Assembly (NCBI GenBank): GCA_933207985.1 | Contig: OW240914.1 | Coordinates: forward strand, 207,438,644-207,502,643 | Source: Pelobates cultripes | Taxonomy: Eukaryota; Chordata; Amphibia; Anura; Pelobatidae | Direction of reading: 5' to 3' | DNA length: 64,000 nt | In this document: in pieces, positions 1-11,089 of the stretch | Numbering within the stretch: the stretch's first letter is position 1 | How the letters are laid out: each line of letters begins with the position of its first letter | Made by a program: the position numbers and the translations under genes | Notes under the pieces: generated by a model | What the model was told of the DNA's origin: nothing | What the model saw: the letters and a program-made list of their open reading frames with translations, nothing else | Databases searched by the model: none

Positions 1-559
1 CTGCCTTTGTTTACGTTTTTAAGAGCTGATCCTTCTGTACACTTTTCATGGTATAAGGTACGGCCATTCACGGGTGGACAGTTAATCCACATTACAGTTG
101 TTATATGCTCAGAAACCGTTATTGTGCAGCCAGAATAACATGCTTGTGTAAACTATGCACAATGCCCTCTGTGCTCATGGGACATGCAAGTGAGTTAAAA
201 TAGTGTTTTTCAATTTGAATTAAAAGCATAATCTGTTGAAGTGACTAAAAAATACCAGCACATGTAATTGCTTGTTTTTAAAGTGTAATAAAATATCTGA
301 TGACTGATTCACTTTAATTATATAAAGATTACATGGTTGTTTTTCATTGAAGGATGTAACCACCTTTATTTTAGTGTTAATTATTTTATACATATTAGCG
401 ACATTATAAATAAAGCATTCTTTACATATGGTTCCAACATGACAGTCACAGACTTTGACCCATGCACCCCCTGTGAAAACGGGTGCATTTGTCTACCCGA
501 CACTGAATTAATTCAACTGTTCCCATAAAAATCTCTGCATAAAAGCTTGGCCTTTGAAC
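1..559. other. AT-rich non-coding DNA
   Basis: No coding frame with family resemblance and no repeat ends are visible. The 63-residue frame at 337-528 has no recognisable domain and looks like chance. The stretch may be the flank of the conserved-looking block that follows. Confidence 0.4.
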
Positions 560-1190
560 ATCCAATGCATGAATTACCCCAACCAGCCAAGTAATTTGCT
601 ACACATTTCCACCAAGCGCTAATCAACTTTGAATATATTTTTTTTTAAATGAATTAAAATGCTACACAAATTGCTGCTATGGTGAAATAATGCTAATTGA
701 TTTTGCAAGGCCTGTGAAATGTAAAGCACAATATAATAGGCCTCTCTTTATCTACTGTAATGTGCATGTAAACAAACAATTATTAACGAACTACATGCCT
801 GATGAAGTCATAAATGGTAGTGTCTCCACCTTTGCAGATTTATTTTGATTGCAAGCATTTAATATAATGAATAGCACATGCTTAATTTTTAAATATTAAA
901 AATTATGTTGATTGTTCACTTGTTTTGCACTTAGCAAGCTGTAAAGCACCTTATTTTTTTTTTTTAATATTATTCTTTCTTCCCTTTGAGCTGCCATTTA
1001 GTAATCAATTATTACCCTTGTCATTCATTGCTCAGCACAGCAGCTGGTCACAGGAAGCCTAAATTGCATTGGTCTTCGGCCAATCCGTTTCTTCCAGCTG
1101 TCCTCTCATTTTCTGAATCATAATGCTATTTCTTGCTGTCGAAGTTTCTTTTTAAAGATATTTTAAACTCTTCCTTCCTTGTATATCAAG
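560..1190. promoter_or_regulatory. candidate conserved non-coding element (CNE)
   Basis: This block lacks repeat ends, tandem structure and open frames. It is dense in homeodomain-like and bHLH-like words. Examples are TAATCAATTA near 1001, GCTAATTGATT near 690, CAGCTG near 1041 and 1096, and a CCAAT word (GGCCAATCC) near 1079. Such TAAT-rich, repeat-free islands in a gene desert are typical of developmental enhancers. Conservation cannot be tested here, so the call is inference from composition alone. Confidence 0.35.
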
Positions 1191-2220
1191 CTAATAGCAA
1201 TGGGGAAAAAAAATAGGATAAATAAAAAAAATTAAAAAAAATAATTATATTTATTGCAGGACATTTTAGTGTTAGGAGTTTTTGTATATTCTATTTTTTT
1301 ATATTAGGCATTGATATAAAGGCTGCTGACAGATCAAAGGTTTCACAAGTAAAATGATATGAATAGCAAAAGCATTACCATCCATCAAGTTCCCTTTAGG
1401 ATTTGCAAAATAGAGGTCCTGGGCCTCCCAAGGAAAAACTAGCAGAAAGGTCTGAGAGCCTGCATTTTTAATGAAATGAAAATGAATGAGGGCAAGCAGA
1501 ATATTGAAGGAGGCAATGACCCAAAAAATAGTGGTGACTATTTCTATATAAACAACATACGTTGCTGCTGAGTCATTCGTTTATAGCTAGACATATTACT
1601 GCCCCAACAAATCTCAGTGTTTAATTGTAAATGGTAATAGCTGCAAGTTTGTCATTTTATAGAATATACTTCAGCCATTACAGGGACATAGCTAAAAAAG
1701 CTTTAAGGGTACTTCATATCCCTTTTATAAATTTTATAGATTTTGGCCTAAATAATTAACTGTAGTTTTTTTGTATTCACAATTTTATAGTGTTTTTCTT
1801 TTTTTATGTTTGGCATCATTTGGCATCTTAACCCTGCCTCCTCTGCCTCACCTCTTCCATCTAAAATATGTCTTTTCTGTGGGTTTCTGTACATTTTAGA
1901 GCTCCATTTATGCCCCTCCCTTCTAACCTGCAGTGACCAGTGAAAGAGCTGCATATGTCATAAGGAAGCAAATAGCTTTCTGGGAATTGTAGTTCAGTTA
2001 ACAACTTTCAAATATAGCAAGTTTTTAGAGAACTACATGTCCTGAAACCCATTTTCTGAGGAGGAGGAGAAGAAGAAGAAGGAGCTTTGAGTGTTACTAA
2101 ATGTTAACCCCTGCAGCAGTTTTTAAATCAAACGCATATCAAGTGTAACAAATAATTTGAAGTGAAATGTACAAATAAATATTTAGATATTCTAAATAAG
2201 GCACATTAATTTAGAACAAA
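1191..2220. other. non-coding stretch without clear features
   Basis: AT-rich DNA with A-runs near 1205-1245 and a short purine tract (GAGGAGGAGAAGAAGAAG) at 2059-2080. The words GGGAATTGTAGTTC (1982) and GAACTACATGTCCTG (2031) face each other about 50 bases apart. They resemble the ends of old hAT repeats seen in many vertebrates, but no boundary can be drawn. Confidence 0.35.
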
Positions 2221-2224
2221 GTTT

Positions 2225-2275
2225 TTACAGCAATGTTTCGACCCTACATTGAATCTTTGTCAAGCTTGCACACAC
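2225..2275 (-). repeat. hairpin motif ending in GTCGAAACATTG (repeat fragment)
   Basis: Read on the minus strand the segment gives CTTGACAAAGATTC, a short loop, then GGGTCGAAACATTG. A related segment on the plus strand at 51857-51895 has TGATAAAGACCTG, a loop, then CAGGTCAAAACGTTG. Both fit one interspersed repeat with a small stem-loop followed by RAAACRTTG. The family is not named here. Confidence 0.5.
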
Positions 2276-2404
2276 ACTACGTGGCATAAGGACTTCTAGG
2301 GCTTGTAGACATTTTCTTCCAATCTGGTTCTGTATGCTTCCTCACCTTCTTATCAAAAAATATTGCAGTCAGTCTTAAAATCTGTTATTTCAAGAAAAAG
2401 TGTT

Positions 2405-2700
2405 TCCATCCATACCTTGCATAGTTACATAGTAATCTAGGCTAAAAACTGACTCCAGTCCATCAAGTTCAACATTTAATCACATCTTTTTACACTGTTG
2501 TTCCAAATTAAGGCCAAAAAAAAAAATGATGGTCAATCATGCCACGAAAAAGGAAAAAAAATCCTTCTTGGCTCCATAATGACAATCAAATTTCTTTTTG
2601 GACCGAGAAGCTTTGACCGCTGCCATCTCTATGTCACAGGAGAAGCGTGTTTCCAAGGCTTGCCGAGCGCCAGGAGGGATACAACATCTGAATGGGGACA
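2405..2700 (-). mobile_element. CR1-like LINE 3' end fragment
   Basis: On the minus strand the segment ends with ACTATGTAACTATGCA at about 2418-2433, an octamer-type tail like those closing CR1 LINEs. Upstream lies the phrase AACTTGATGGACTGGAGTC. The same order (AACTTGATGGACGAAAGTC, then a CTATGTAA-type tail) is seen at 13548-13600, next to recognisable LINE protein remnants. This copy keeps only the 3' untranslated region and a decayed stretch before it. Confidence 0.6.
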
Positions 2701-2774
2701 CATAATTGAATATAACTCCAGGGCCAGTCAAGGCACCAGTGAGGTAGGTGCTGATAGGAATCCCTGGTTCTGCT

Positions 2775-2935
2775 GCCCAGGATATAGTTATCTAGTGTGC
2801 ACGACTTAATGGATTGTGTCCACGAGTTAACTATATTGTGTCCACAAATTAGTTAAACCGTGAGCATTTGTTAGCTATCTTGTGGGCATGATCTACTAAA
2901 TAGTGCACACGATATAGTACAGCATGCCCAAGATT
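2775..2935. repeat. diverged short tandem repeat (TTGTGKSCAYGA-like unit)
   Basis: A word close to TATNTTGTGTCCACRA recurs about every 30-40 bases: GTGTGCACGACTTAAT, TTGTGTCCACGAGTTAA, TTGTGTCCACAAATTAG, CTTGTGGGCATGATC and GTGCACACGATATAG. Alternate copies have drifted strongly. No transposon ends are visible around it. Confidence 0.4.
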
Positions 2936-3595
2936 TAAAACAAAGAAAACTTTACTACGGTACTCCAGAAGTAAGATGGTAATGTAATACTCAATTAATA
3001 CAATTACACCACAATGTGTTAACCAAATAACCCAACTAGGTGAATGGTGGACTTTTAGGTTTAATTTGCTTCTGTACAGAAAGAGAGCATGGATTTCTAT
3101 CCTTGTAGTGTGTAACTTAGCATAGAACCCACAAAATTAACCTTCCTATCCCATATATAAAAGCTTATTGTGCTGTCAATTTATTATTGTTCCTTGTTCT
3201 ATCTCAATCTCTTTATGTTAATACAGATAGCAGACTGCTGTGTAAACACATTTTAAACTGTAAATCAAACCGTTTTAACTGTATACCACTTTATGTGAAA
3301 AGGTTTATTGGGAAGTAAAAGTGAAAGCATTTTGTGAAAGGTTGTTGATAACATTTGTGTTGAAATGACTAACAGATGATTTTTTTTTGATGAAACGAAA
3401 CTGAAAGGTACAGGAATGATGCCCAATACTGTTAAGGTATTGACGTGAACTTTGGAGCAGACCCTTTGTAATGAATACTGTTCAAGCCATTTAATGCTTC
3501 CAAGTAAGCTTTAAATAAAAAAAAATAAAAAAAAATAAAAAAGACCTTTTGCCTCTATACAATATTGCTTTATGTAAATCTGATTTGAAAGAGAA
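2936..3595. other. non-coding stretch, A-rich run at its end
   Basis: No gene or repeat ends were recognised. An (AAAAAT)n-like run lies at about 3513-3543 and may be the tail of an unrecognised retroelement. Confidence 0.35.
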
Positions 3596-3867
3596 TTGAA
3601 GGGACACTCCAGTCCCCTACAATGTGTTCAAATCAGATGTGTCCTCGATGTTAGTCATGTCAGTTGATAGCCCAATGTCTCGTAAATGCTGGGGCCTCAC
3701 ATCTGTCGCCCTGTATAATTTGTAGCAAAAACACTCTAACAGGGAAGTTTTTGATCGCTTCTATTCGCTCCACTGAGATAATGTAATGGGCAGGTGTGCT
3801 GGGCTAGTCCGTACCTGCCGTTTTTTCTGCCTTCCCACTCATAATTAGTGGTGGGAACCCGCAATTG
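3596..3867 (+). mobile_element. T2/Kolobok-type MITE, left end only
   Basis: Begins TTGAAGGGACACTCCAGTC, close to the TTAA + AGGGACACT start of the other T2-type copies in this window. The TTAA is mutated to TTGA. The following few hundred bases fit the interior of such elements. No partner end was found, and the copy is interrupted by the hAT insertion starting at 3876. Confidence 0.45.
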
Positions 3868-4295
3868 CATGCACACAGGGCCGTCTTTAATGCAGGGCAA
3901 ACGGGGCAGCTGCCTGGGGCCCAGTTACTCCTGGGGGGGCCCAAGGCAGATGCCCTGTGGGACCCGCTGCTCTCAACAATTTATTTGGGCCCCGCACTCT
4001 AAGGAGGCCCACCGGGTGGCCCATGCACTTAGGGCCACCCGGTGGGCTTCACTCAACAGGGGCCCGGTCGGCTGCTGCAGCACTTTAACAGCACGACCAG
4101 GCCCTTGCTTTTAGGCAACATGGGAGAAAGTGACTGCCGCGAGTCACTTCCTCCCATGAAGAGAGCAGCTGCGCAGGAGGAGCAGAGCTGGAGTAAGGAG
4201 AAGGCAGTGAGGATGGGGGTTTCTCGGCCTCAGGCACCCCACTGGACCCCAGGGAAGCCACCCAGGTAGGAAACTGGAGGATGGGTTTGAAAATG

Positions 4296-4850
4296 CTTTT
4301 ACATGTGTGTCAGTATGTCTGTGTGTGTGTGTTTCAGTGTGTGTGTGTGTCAGTGTGTGTGTGTGTGTCAGTGTGTGTGTGTGTCAGTATGTGTGTGTGT
4401 CAGTATGTCTCTGTGTGTGTCAGTGTCTGTGTGTGTATGTGCCTGTGTGTGTGTCAGTATGTCTGTCTGTGTATGTGCGTCAGTGTCTGTCAGTGTATGT
4501 GCCTGTGCGTGTGTCAGTATGCCTGTCTGTGGGTGTCAGTATGTCTGTCAGTGTTTGTATCTATGTCTGTCTGTGTCAGTATGTCTGTCAGTATTTGTGT
4601 CAGTATGTCTGTCAGTTTATGTGTCCGTGTGTGTCAGTATGTCTGTATATGTGCCTGTATGTATGTCAGTACGTCTGTCAGTGTATATGTGTGTGTGTGT
4701 GTGTCAGTATGTCTATCAATGTATGTATTTGCGTGTGTCAGTATGTCAGTCAGTTTATGTGTCTGTGTATCTGTAAGTTGTCAGTGTGTGTATCTCTATG
4801 TAGTCAGTGTGTGCGCGTCAGTACTTCTGTCAGTGTATGTGTGTCAGGAT
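4296..4850 (+). repeat. TG-rich minisatellite, TGTGTGTCAG-type units
   Basis: Runs of TGTG are punctuated by CAG every 10-30 bases, giving units such as TGTGTGTGTCAGTATGTC. The array is continuous for about 550 bases inside the hAT element. Apparent proteins rich in Val, Cys and Ser in all three forward frames are by-products of this repeat and not genes. Confidence 0.9.
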
Positions 4851-5560
4851 TATATTGATCCAGCGCGCAGAATAGTTTAACACACTAGAACTAAGGGTAA
4901 TGTCTTACCGGACCTTAGAATGGCCGGACTTAACGTACCCGAGAATATCCAGAAAACTAGCCGAGGTCAGGGACACAGAACGAAACACAGCGATAAGGAA
5001 AAGCCAAAAGTCAAGGGTACCAGAAATCAGGGAAGTCAAAATGAAGCCAAAATCAATAACCAGAAAAACACGATCAGGAACACACTCTCGGATCACCATC
5101 TAAGGGAATCCACGACAGGGCAAAGAACTAAGGAATAAGTGAGAGATCCGGTTGGCTGTACCTAGCCTTTGACCCCAAAACATGCGTGTGTGACTTTTGC
5201 GTGACGTCACCCGCACGTCGACGTCGTCTTTACCGTGGACAGACGTGGGGCCATAAATTTGCCTGGGTCCGCAGCAGCCGGCATGCACCCACATGCCGCA
5301 CAAGCTTGGCATCATGGAAGAAGACCGCCAAGCGGCACTCCCCTCGATCTTCAGAAAGTAATAGTTATTATTATTTTTAAAAAAATGTAATATTATTTTA
5401 ATATTATTTAATATTTTTTCAATATTATTATTTTAATTATTTTGATATTTGTTTAATTATTTTTTTAGCCCACTCCCCCCTGCTTGTTGCCTGGCCAGGG
5501 AGGGGGGCTGTAACATTCCCTGGTGGTCCAGTGGATGGGCTGTGCAGTGGGGGGGGGGGG

Positions 5561-5804
5561 CCGGAGTGAGCTGTTACTTACCTTTACAGCAGCTCCGGTC
5601 AGCTCCTGTCAGCTCCGTGCAGCTCCCCCGTTCAGCTCACAGTGTAAGTCTTGCGGTCTGTGTGCCGCGCGGAGCCATGCCACGGTAACCCGTGGCAATG
5701 CTCTGATGGCCGCAGGTCATGCGAGACTTACACTGTGAGCTGAACGGGGGAGCTGACAGGAGCTGACCGGAGCTGCTGTAAAGGTAAGTAACAGCTTGCT
5801 CCGG
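5561..5804. repeat. large GC-rich palindrome inside the hAT element
   Basis: The left arm (5561-5655) and right arm (5721-5804) are reverse complements with one gap of about 11 bases. The loop is about 65 bases. Arm ends read CCGGAGTGAGCTGTTACTTA and, inverted, TAAGTAACAGCTTGCTCCGG. The arms can form a long hairpin in single-stranded DNA or RNA. Confidence 0.9.
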
Positions 5805-6149
5805 CCCCCAACAGGACCGCCGGGCTCATTACAAGTCTTAGTCGGCAAAGTATATAGCAATGTAAGTTGCCATAATACAGACAGTGACTCGAGTATAAGC
5901 AAAAAATGTGCCGAAAAACTCGGCTTATACGCTAGTATATACGGTATATATAAACACACATTCAAAAAACAACACTACACATAAATGCACGCTTGCATCG
6001 AAACTCCAACACCACATCCAAACACATTCAGACAAACATACTTCATACAAAAACATATTTACATTCAAACAGTGCAAAATACAACCCTTCAAGCATGGAA
6101 AAATTGGTAGAACCCCACTTGTCAATGCATTGTTGGAGTTGCACGACAG

Positions 6150-6236
6150 ATAGGGTTCTACCGTTTGTCCAACCTTGCAATTGGGGGGCCAAATAAAATT
6201 CTTGCACCAGGGATCTTTATACTTTAGTTCTGCCAC
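6150..6236 (-). mobile_element. end fragment of a second DNA-transposon family
   Basis: Read on the minus strand: CAGTGGCAGAACTAAAGT, then CCCTGGTGCAAGAA. The same order occurs on the plus strand at 25665-25715 (CAATGGTAGAACTAAAAT, then CCCTGGTGCAAGAG). The fragment is therefore one terminus of a repeat family present twice here. It lies inside the hAT element at 3876-6344. Confidence 0.6.
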
Positions 6237-6352
6237 TGCGTTGGGGTGGAGGGTGTGATTGCATGTAAGGGAGTGGGGGACACTGTCTATGGGGGCTCTA
6301 GAAAATGCTTGCCCAGGGTCCAGTCATTATTAAAGATGGCCCTGCATGCACA

Positions 6353-6883
6353 TGCACGTCAATGAGAACCCTCTGATTGGAGTACTCCCTGGTATAGACT
6401 GAAAGTCTGTGTCTGGGAAAGATGGAAGGAGTTTCAAAGGCTCCATACAGTAAGTCTGCAGCAATTGCAAACTGTTTTTTTTTTCTTTCATATACCCTTA
6501 AAAGAAACATGCAAAACAAAAATACATTAATGTTTGAGACTACTAAATTTTTCAAATTGTTTAATCCATGGAGTGTTCTTTTCACATACCACATTTCCTT
6601 ATCCACTTTACCCAAATATAAAGTGTTTTATCTCTTTATATCGGCTGAGGATCATATAAAAAATTATTCAGGATTTCTTGCCATTGATATGGAAAGATCT
6701 ATTGAATAGGGTCAAGGGAGTTTAAGCTATTTATACCCATATACTCCATGAGAAAATAGTAAAATATGTCTTAATAACCATGTATGTCCTTTTTACTGGG
6801 AAGTTTAGAATTAATTTTGAGGGGTTGTGATTTCCTCATTGATCTTGAAGTTCTGATAAAAAAGGACAGGGACTCCTTACAAA
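6353..6883. other. non-coding spacer between two hAT elements
   Basis: No frame with family resemblance and no repeat ends are seen. It may be unique frog DNA or the displaced right part of the T2-type copy starting at 3596. Confidence 0.35.
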
Positions 6884-7465
6884 CAGGGCTGATGCAAGCA
6901 TTGCATTTTGCAACCTCCCCAGCCCTCTCCCCCCAAAACACATCTTAACCTGTGTGTATCTTAAACCTCCTATTTAATTTCTTACTCCCTTTTGTGTTCC
7001 ACACCTCTTGTGTGTCCTACACCCTCATTTAATGTATCTTACACCCCTTGTGTGTCTCTTACTTCCTCCAGCCCCTTTGTGTGCCTATTTCTTCCTCCAC
7101 CACAACGTTGTATGTCTCTTTCTTTCCCCCAGCCCCTTTGTCTCTCTTACTTTTCCTAGCCCCTTTGTGTGTCTGTTACTTCCACCACCCCCTTGGTGTG
7201 TCTCTTTCTTCACCCAGACCCTGGGTGTGTTTCTTTTCCAGCCCGTCTGTATGCGTGCCTGCTTACCTCCCTTTTGTAGACTGGCCTCACTTAGTGTCAG
7301 ACTGGATAGAATGCAGAAGTCTCCTCAATGTCATCTATACTGCCACACTACATGGAGTGACTGGCAGGAAGGGGAGTGCTGTCCACTGCCCTCCTGCCGG
7401 CCATCTGGATATTTCGCACCCTAATGTGGTGTACCCTAATCTGGCTTATGGTAGCTCCAGCCCTG
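6884..7465. mobile_element. short non-autonomous hAT element with 8-bp target duplication
   Basis: The left end is CAGGGCTGATGCAAGC and the inverted right end is CAGGGCTGGAGCTACC. The flanks are CTTACAAA (6876-6883) and ATTACAAA (7466-7473), a 7-of-8 match expected of an old hAT target duplication. The 582-bp interior has no transposase. It matches the element around 12.9-14.6 kb (reverse orientation), including the CACTCCCCTTCCTGCCAGTCACT-like region and the same minisatellite family. Confidence 0.8.
6995..7245 (-). repeat. minisatellite, ACACAAAGGGGCTGGAGGAA-type units
   Basis: On the plus strand the units run TTGTGTGTCTCTTACTTCC followed by AGCCCC, about 28-32 bases each, for roughly eight copies. 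The reverse complement matches the GGAAATGAGACACATGG...GGGGCTGGG units at 13130-14560, so both arrays descend from one ancestral element. Confidence 0.8.
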
Positions 7466-7473
7466 ATTACAAA

Positions 7474-8650
7474 TAAAGAATACTCTGAGTTTGAATAGAA
7501 TCTGAGTTGTTAAGGGCCCTGCTATAGGCAAGTGTTGTGGCTTATAAATAGCTCCATCAATTTCTGTACATGCTCTGATCCCATGTAGTTTATCTACGTA
7601 AAAGTACTGTCACTTCCAGAGAACTGACAGTTCCTCATTCCTTCGTCCTTGTAAACAGTAACAAGGCATTTATGAGGGTGAATATAGCAGTAGAAGTAAG
7701 CAAAACACATAAATACTTCCACTATACTTCCATTTTGGGGGCATCACTACCCCATGAAGCCTTGGGCATGTGCGTGTAAACTTGGGTCTCTAACAGAGAA
7801 GTTCCGCATGCACACATGCAAGACTTATCTTATTAACCTTTTCCTTGCCTTAGTTGGCAAAGTATATAGTTAAATTATAAAGAAAGTGAATTTTAAAAAT
7901 ATAACAATCAATAGTTAAGTTTTAGTTATTTGGTTGTGTTAAAAGTGAACAAGTGACAGTTCCTCTTTAATCAACTTTAATATTGGCTTACAAGAGAAGT
8001 GAATAAACTAAAAACCATCGTAAAAAGAATGTCTGATACTTGTTAAAGACAGTAAGTGACCAGAATATGTGCATTTAACGTGGCTTAGTCACTTCTCACT
8101 ATTTTGTAAACATGAGATTTTTATAAAATATTGATGCTGACTGCATTGGAATTTTAACTAAAATTGACAACAGTTGAACAACTGTTGTCCAATCGCAGCA
8201 GCCATCACAAGTAACTGTTGTACAGTAAGGCATGGTCTCACTCATTGGAAGCTGTCATCTATGGAGGTTCCTGTCTTCTCTGTCGTGGAATTCATCATAG
8301 ACCTCAGTGTTGTACTCTCATGGCTACTGGCAAATGAAGCACCAGGAGCTATAAAAAAGATCTCAAGGAAGAAGATAGTGGCAGCTGTGAGGGACAGCTC
8401 TAGGTAATTACATCTATTTTCCACTGAACCCTGCAGCCACCTATCCAAAGACCCCCAAAAGTGACAGACCTGCTTTAAAAGAGTTAAAACTAACTTTTGT
8501 AAATATCTGCTAAAACAAAATGTAACATAATCAATAATGTAGTTTTAGTTAGAAAAGAAAAAAAATCTGCTCTGTACTTTGATCTAAGAATTGTTAAATA
8601 TATAAGACGTGTTTCCAAACTTGCCGGCAAATACCTGCCATAAGCTGTTT
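7474..8650. mobile_element. non-coding DNA with T2-type end fragments
   Basis: Two T2-like right ends are present: GTGACAGTTCCTCTTTAA ending near 7971 and GTGACAGACCTGCTTTAA ending near 8477. The second resembles, inverted, the left end at 58079 (AGGGGTTCTGTCACTTTAG). Matching left ends were not found. The 77-residue frame at 8174-8407 has no recognised domain and lies in repeat-like DNA. Confidence 0.4.
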
Positions 8651-8654
8651 CTAA

Positions 8655-9116
8655 AAGACTACTTTAGGCACCATAAGAAATTCATCAGAATGAAGTTGCT
8701 ATGGTGCAAAGAGATCCTGAGTGCTGGCTTACCTTTATGGGTTAAAACATTAAAGAAATGTTTAACCCCAAAGCCCGTCAGCTCTGTCCCTCTACTTCCA
8801 TTTGAGTCCAAGGTTTCAGTTCAAGAAGCCTCAGACTGGGAATCTTTTTCACTCTGATTTGTGAATGGGGAGCTACTGTCAGAGTGCTAGTTGACACTCT
8901 CAGCCAATCAGCAGCAACCAGTTCGAGGCTAACTGAATAAAGCCTGAGACTTAAATTGAAGTGGAGGCGCAGAGCTGATGGGCACCGTACTGACAACTAT
9001 GGAATTAAACTGTTTGTCAAGGGATTAACTTTTGAAGGTACACTGGAACTCAGGAACCTTTAACATTATAACAACTTCATTCTACTGAAGGTTGTCATGG
9101 TGCCTGGAGTATTACT
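8655..9116. mobile_element. T2/Kolobok-type MITE
   Basis: The left end is CTAA + AAGACTACTTTAGGCACC (8651 on). The right end reads, inverted, TTAA + AGTAATACTCCAGGCACC (to 9120). The inner 40 bases at both ends also match in inverted order (AGAATGAAGTTG...). Duplicated TTAA-like target sites and terminal repeats without coding capacity fit the T2 MITE class known from frogs. The left TTAA has one mutation. Confidence 0.75.
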
Positions 9117-9228
9117 TTAACAACAGCTAGTAGCAACAATTAATTACCAACTGGTTTCCAATCTCGTTGCTATTTTTTTTTTACTGGCTGACCATAAGTG
9201 GGGGGTGGGGGTGGGGGGGAGAAACCCA

Positions 9229-9700
9229 CTAACAGTTTAAGTGAAATGCTTTCCTAAAGAAGTGTGTTTGCAAAGATTTTTTGAAGGAGTGGAGACTGGG
9301 TGAAAGTCTAATGGAGAAGGGAAGGCAGTTCCACAGAAAAGGTGCAGCCCTGGAGAAGTCTTGAAAGAGAGCATCAGATGTGGGAGTACGGACAGAGGAT
9401 TGACGTAGGTCTTCAGCAGACCTCAGGGGCCTCGACGGAACATACTTGTGTATTAGGGAGGATAGGTAGGTTGGAGCAGCATTATGTAGGGACTTGTAAG
9501 CAAGCACCAGAATCTTAAATTGAGCCCTATATCTAACAGGAAGCCAATGTTGGGGATTGACAGAGGGGAGAGACATAGAAAGTGCAGGCAGACCGGAAAA
9601 TGAGCCTCGCCGCCGCATTCATTATAGATTCTGGGAACATGTAAGACAACTGAGAAGGGGATTGCAGTAGTCAAGGCGAGAAAGAACAACGGCATTGACC
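9229..9700 (-). pseudogene. L2-like LINE, reverse transcriptase C-terminal fragment
   Basis: A 129-residue minus-strand frame (9618-9229) contains HWLPVRYRAQFKILVLAYKS near residues 24-43, then a PSRPLRS block and WNCLPFSIR. These are the hallmark phrases of the C-terminal region of L2/CR1-group LINE ORF2 proteins, after the RT domain. The frame lacks the RT catalytic core and 5' region, as expected of a 5'-truncated copy. The copy continues upstream to about 9700 in decayed form. A near-identical copy lies at 38547-38962 in the same orientation. Confidence 0.85.
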
Positions 9701-10615
9701 AGCACCTTACTCCTTATAGACACTGCAAAACCTACAGGCTCACTCACCTTCTTTTCCCACCCTGCCTTCTTCACTGAATTTGGAATCAATCTTTCCTCTG
9801 CTTCTCTGCAACCATTAGTATCTCTATTCTATCCCTTCAGGTCTCATCCTTTGAAATTCACATGTCTTACTCATCTCTCCTCACTAGGACAGTAATTGAC
9901 ATGTATCTATGCATTGACTCATCATTGTTTCACATAAACTACATTTAAAATTTACTTACAATTCTTAGCAATTCTCATTTTAGTGAATAACACGGCCTAC
10001 AGAGCTATAAATATTGTTAAAATAATTCTAATAATTCTAATGAATAAAGGTTTTCTTTCTAAGAAGTACAACGTGTGGGTGAAACTGAAACTCTCATAAA
10101 TATAATGTTCGCTATTCATAAATCTATATGATGCTTAACCAGTAGCATTGCACAAATAATATTGTTTCCTCTTCACCTCTTTTCGCAGAGAAACTTAAAA
10201 ATTAACATTATGTTAGTATATTCAAGTTATTTCTTCATCCTTTTTAAAAAGTATTTGGAAAATCTTTAGATAGTATGCAGTGTATTTAATCTTGCAAAAT
10301 TTCACAAAGGGTCTGAAATGTTAGTATAAAAGCAAAAAATTTATTTTTCTCAGTAGATGTGATAATTTTTTTTTTTTTACAAAAACGGTCAAATACCTCG
10401 CCTATTTGTACGTGTAATGACCATGAAGGCAATACTAAAAATAGCAAAAGAAAGTACAAAGAAATGCATTTGAGCATAATGCCCAAATACAGTAAATACT
10501 ATTAAATCATATATTTCTAAAATAAAGGTTTTTAAAACAGCTAAAGCATTTTTATCAGTCTCTGTTAGCTAATGAAATGCTGATAGTGAAATGGAGTTGA
10601 TTATAAATGGTATTG
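9701..10615. other. non-coding stretch
   Basis: No gene or clear repeat end is seen. A poly-T run lies at about 10368-10378. Frames here have no recognisable domains. Confidence 0.35.
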
Positions 10616-10621
10616 CTGGAG

Positions 10622-10692
10622 GTTATTATTATTATTTTGTTATTATTTATATAGCGCCAACAAATTTCGCAGCGCTTTGCAATTAGAAACAT
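10622..10692 (-). mobile_element. L2-like LINE 3' tail
   Basis: The minus strand reads GCAAAGCGCTGCGAAATTTG, then TTGGCGCTATATAAATAATA and further AATAAT repeats. The same sequence ends the L2-like copy at 38547-38620, so this is an isolated 3' end truncated soon after its tail. Confidence 0.75.
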
Positions 10693-11089
10693 TAGAATTA
10701 TAAAGGCCCTCAAGATCGTGGACAGTAGATGTCTTAAGTATACCCGTAAATGCTGGGATTCTGCTAAAGAGTGTCCCCAAATATGCATCCAAAGCGGATC
10801 AGTACATCACTCACATCGGTAGATGGAGCTAGTCAGGGTGTGGGAAATCACTACAATGCATCTCTGTTAAAATTTTGATTACATTCAGGCTGTCTATTAT
10901 ATATAGCTATGTAGTCAGATTTTTCTTTAAATTACTTTTCTTAGAGAATTGACAAATAATCTTGGAAACTTAAAAATGAAAAATGTATAAACCGTAAAAT
11001 AAAACAGTTTAATTTTTCCACCACAATAAACAGTTTAATTTTTCCATATTGTGAGATAGGATAAAGAAATACGTCCATGTTAGTGTACA

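Larger units (their letters stand above)
3876..6344. mobile_element. non-autonomous hAT element with 8-bp target duplication
   Basis: The ends are CAGGGCCGTCTTTAAT at 3876 and, inverted, CAGGGCCATCTTTAAT at 6329-6344 (15 of 16 match). Immediately outside lies a perfect 8-bp direct repeat CATGCACA (3868-3875 and 6345-6352). An 8-bp duplication plus CAGGG ends is the signature of the hAT superfamily. No transposase frame is present, so movement must have relied on enzyme supplied elsewhere. The interior carries a TG-rich minisatellite, a GC-rich palindrome and a piece of another repeat family. Confidence 0.88.

Noticed and set aside
4281..4880. Long frames rich in Val, Cys and Ser (up to 199 residues) in three forward frames
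   Set aside because: They come from the TGTGTGTCAG minisatellite. Open frames in all registers of a repeat are expected by composition, and there is no domain or start context.
5550..5562. A G-quadruplex in the G-run
   Set aside because: One homopolymer G-run without further spaced G-runs is not enough for a specific call.
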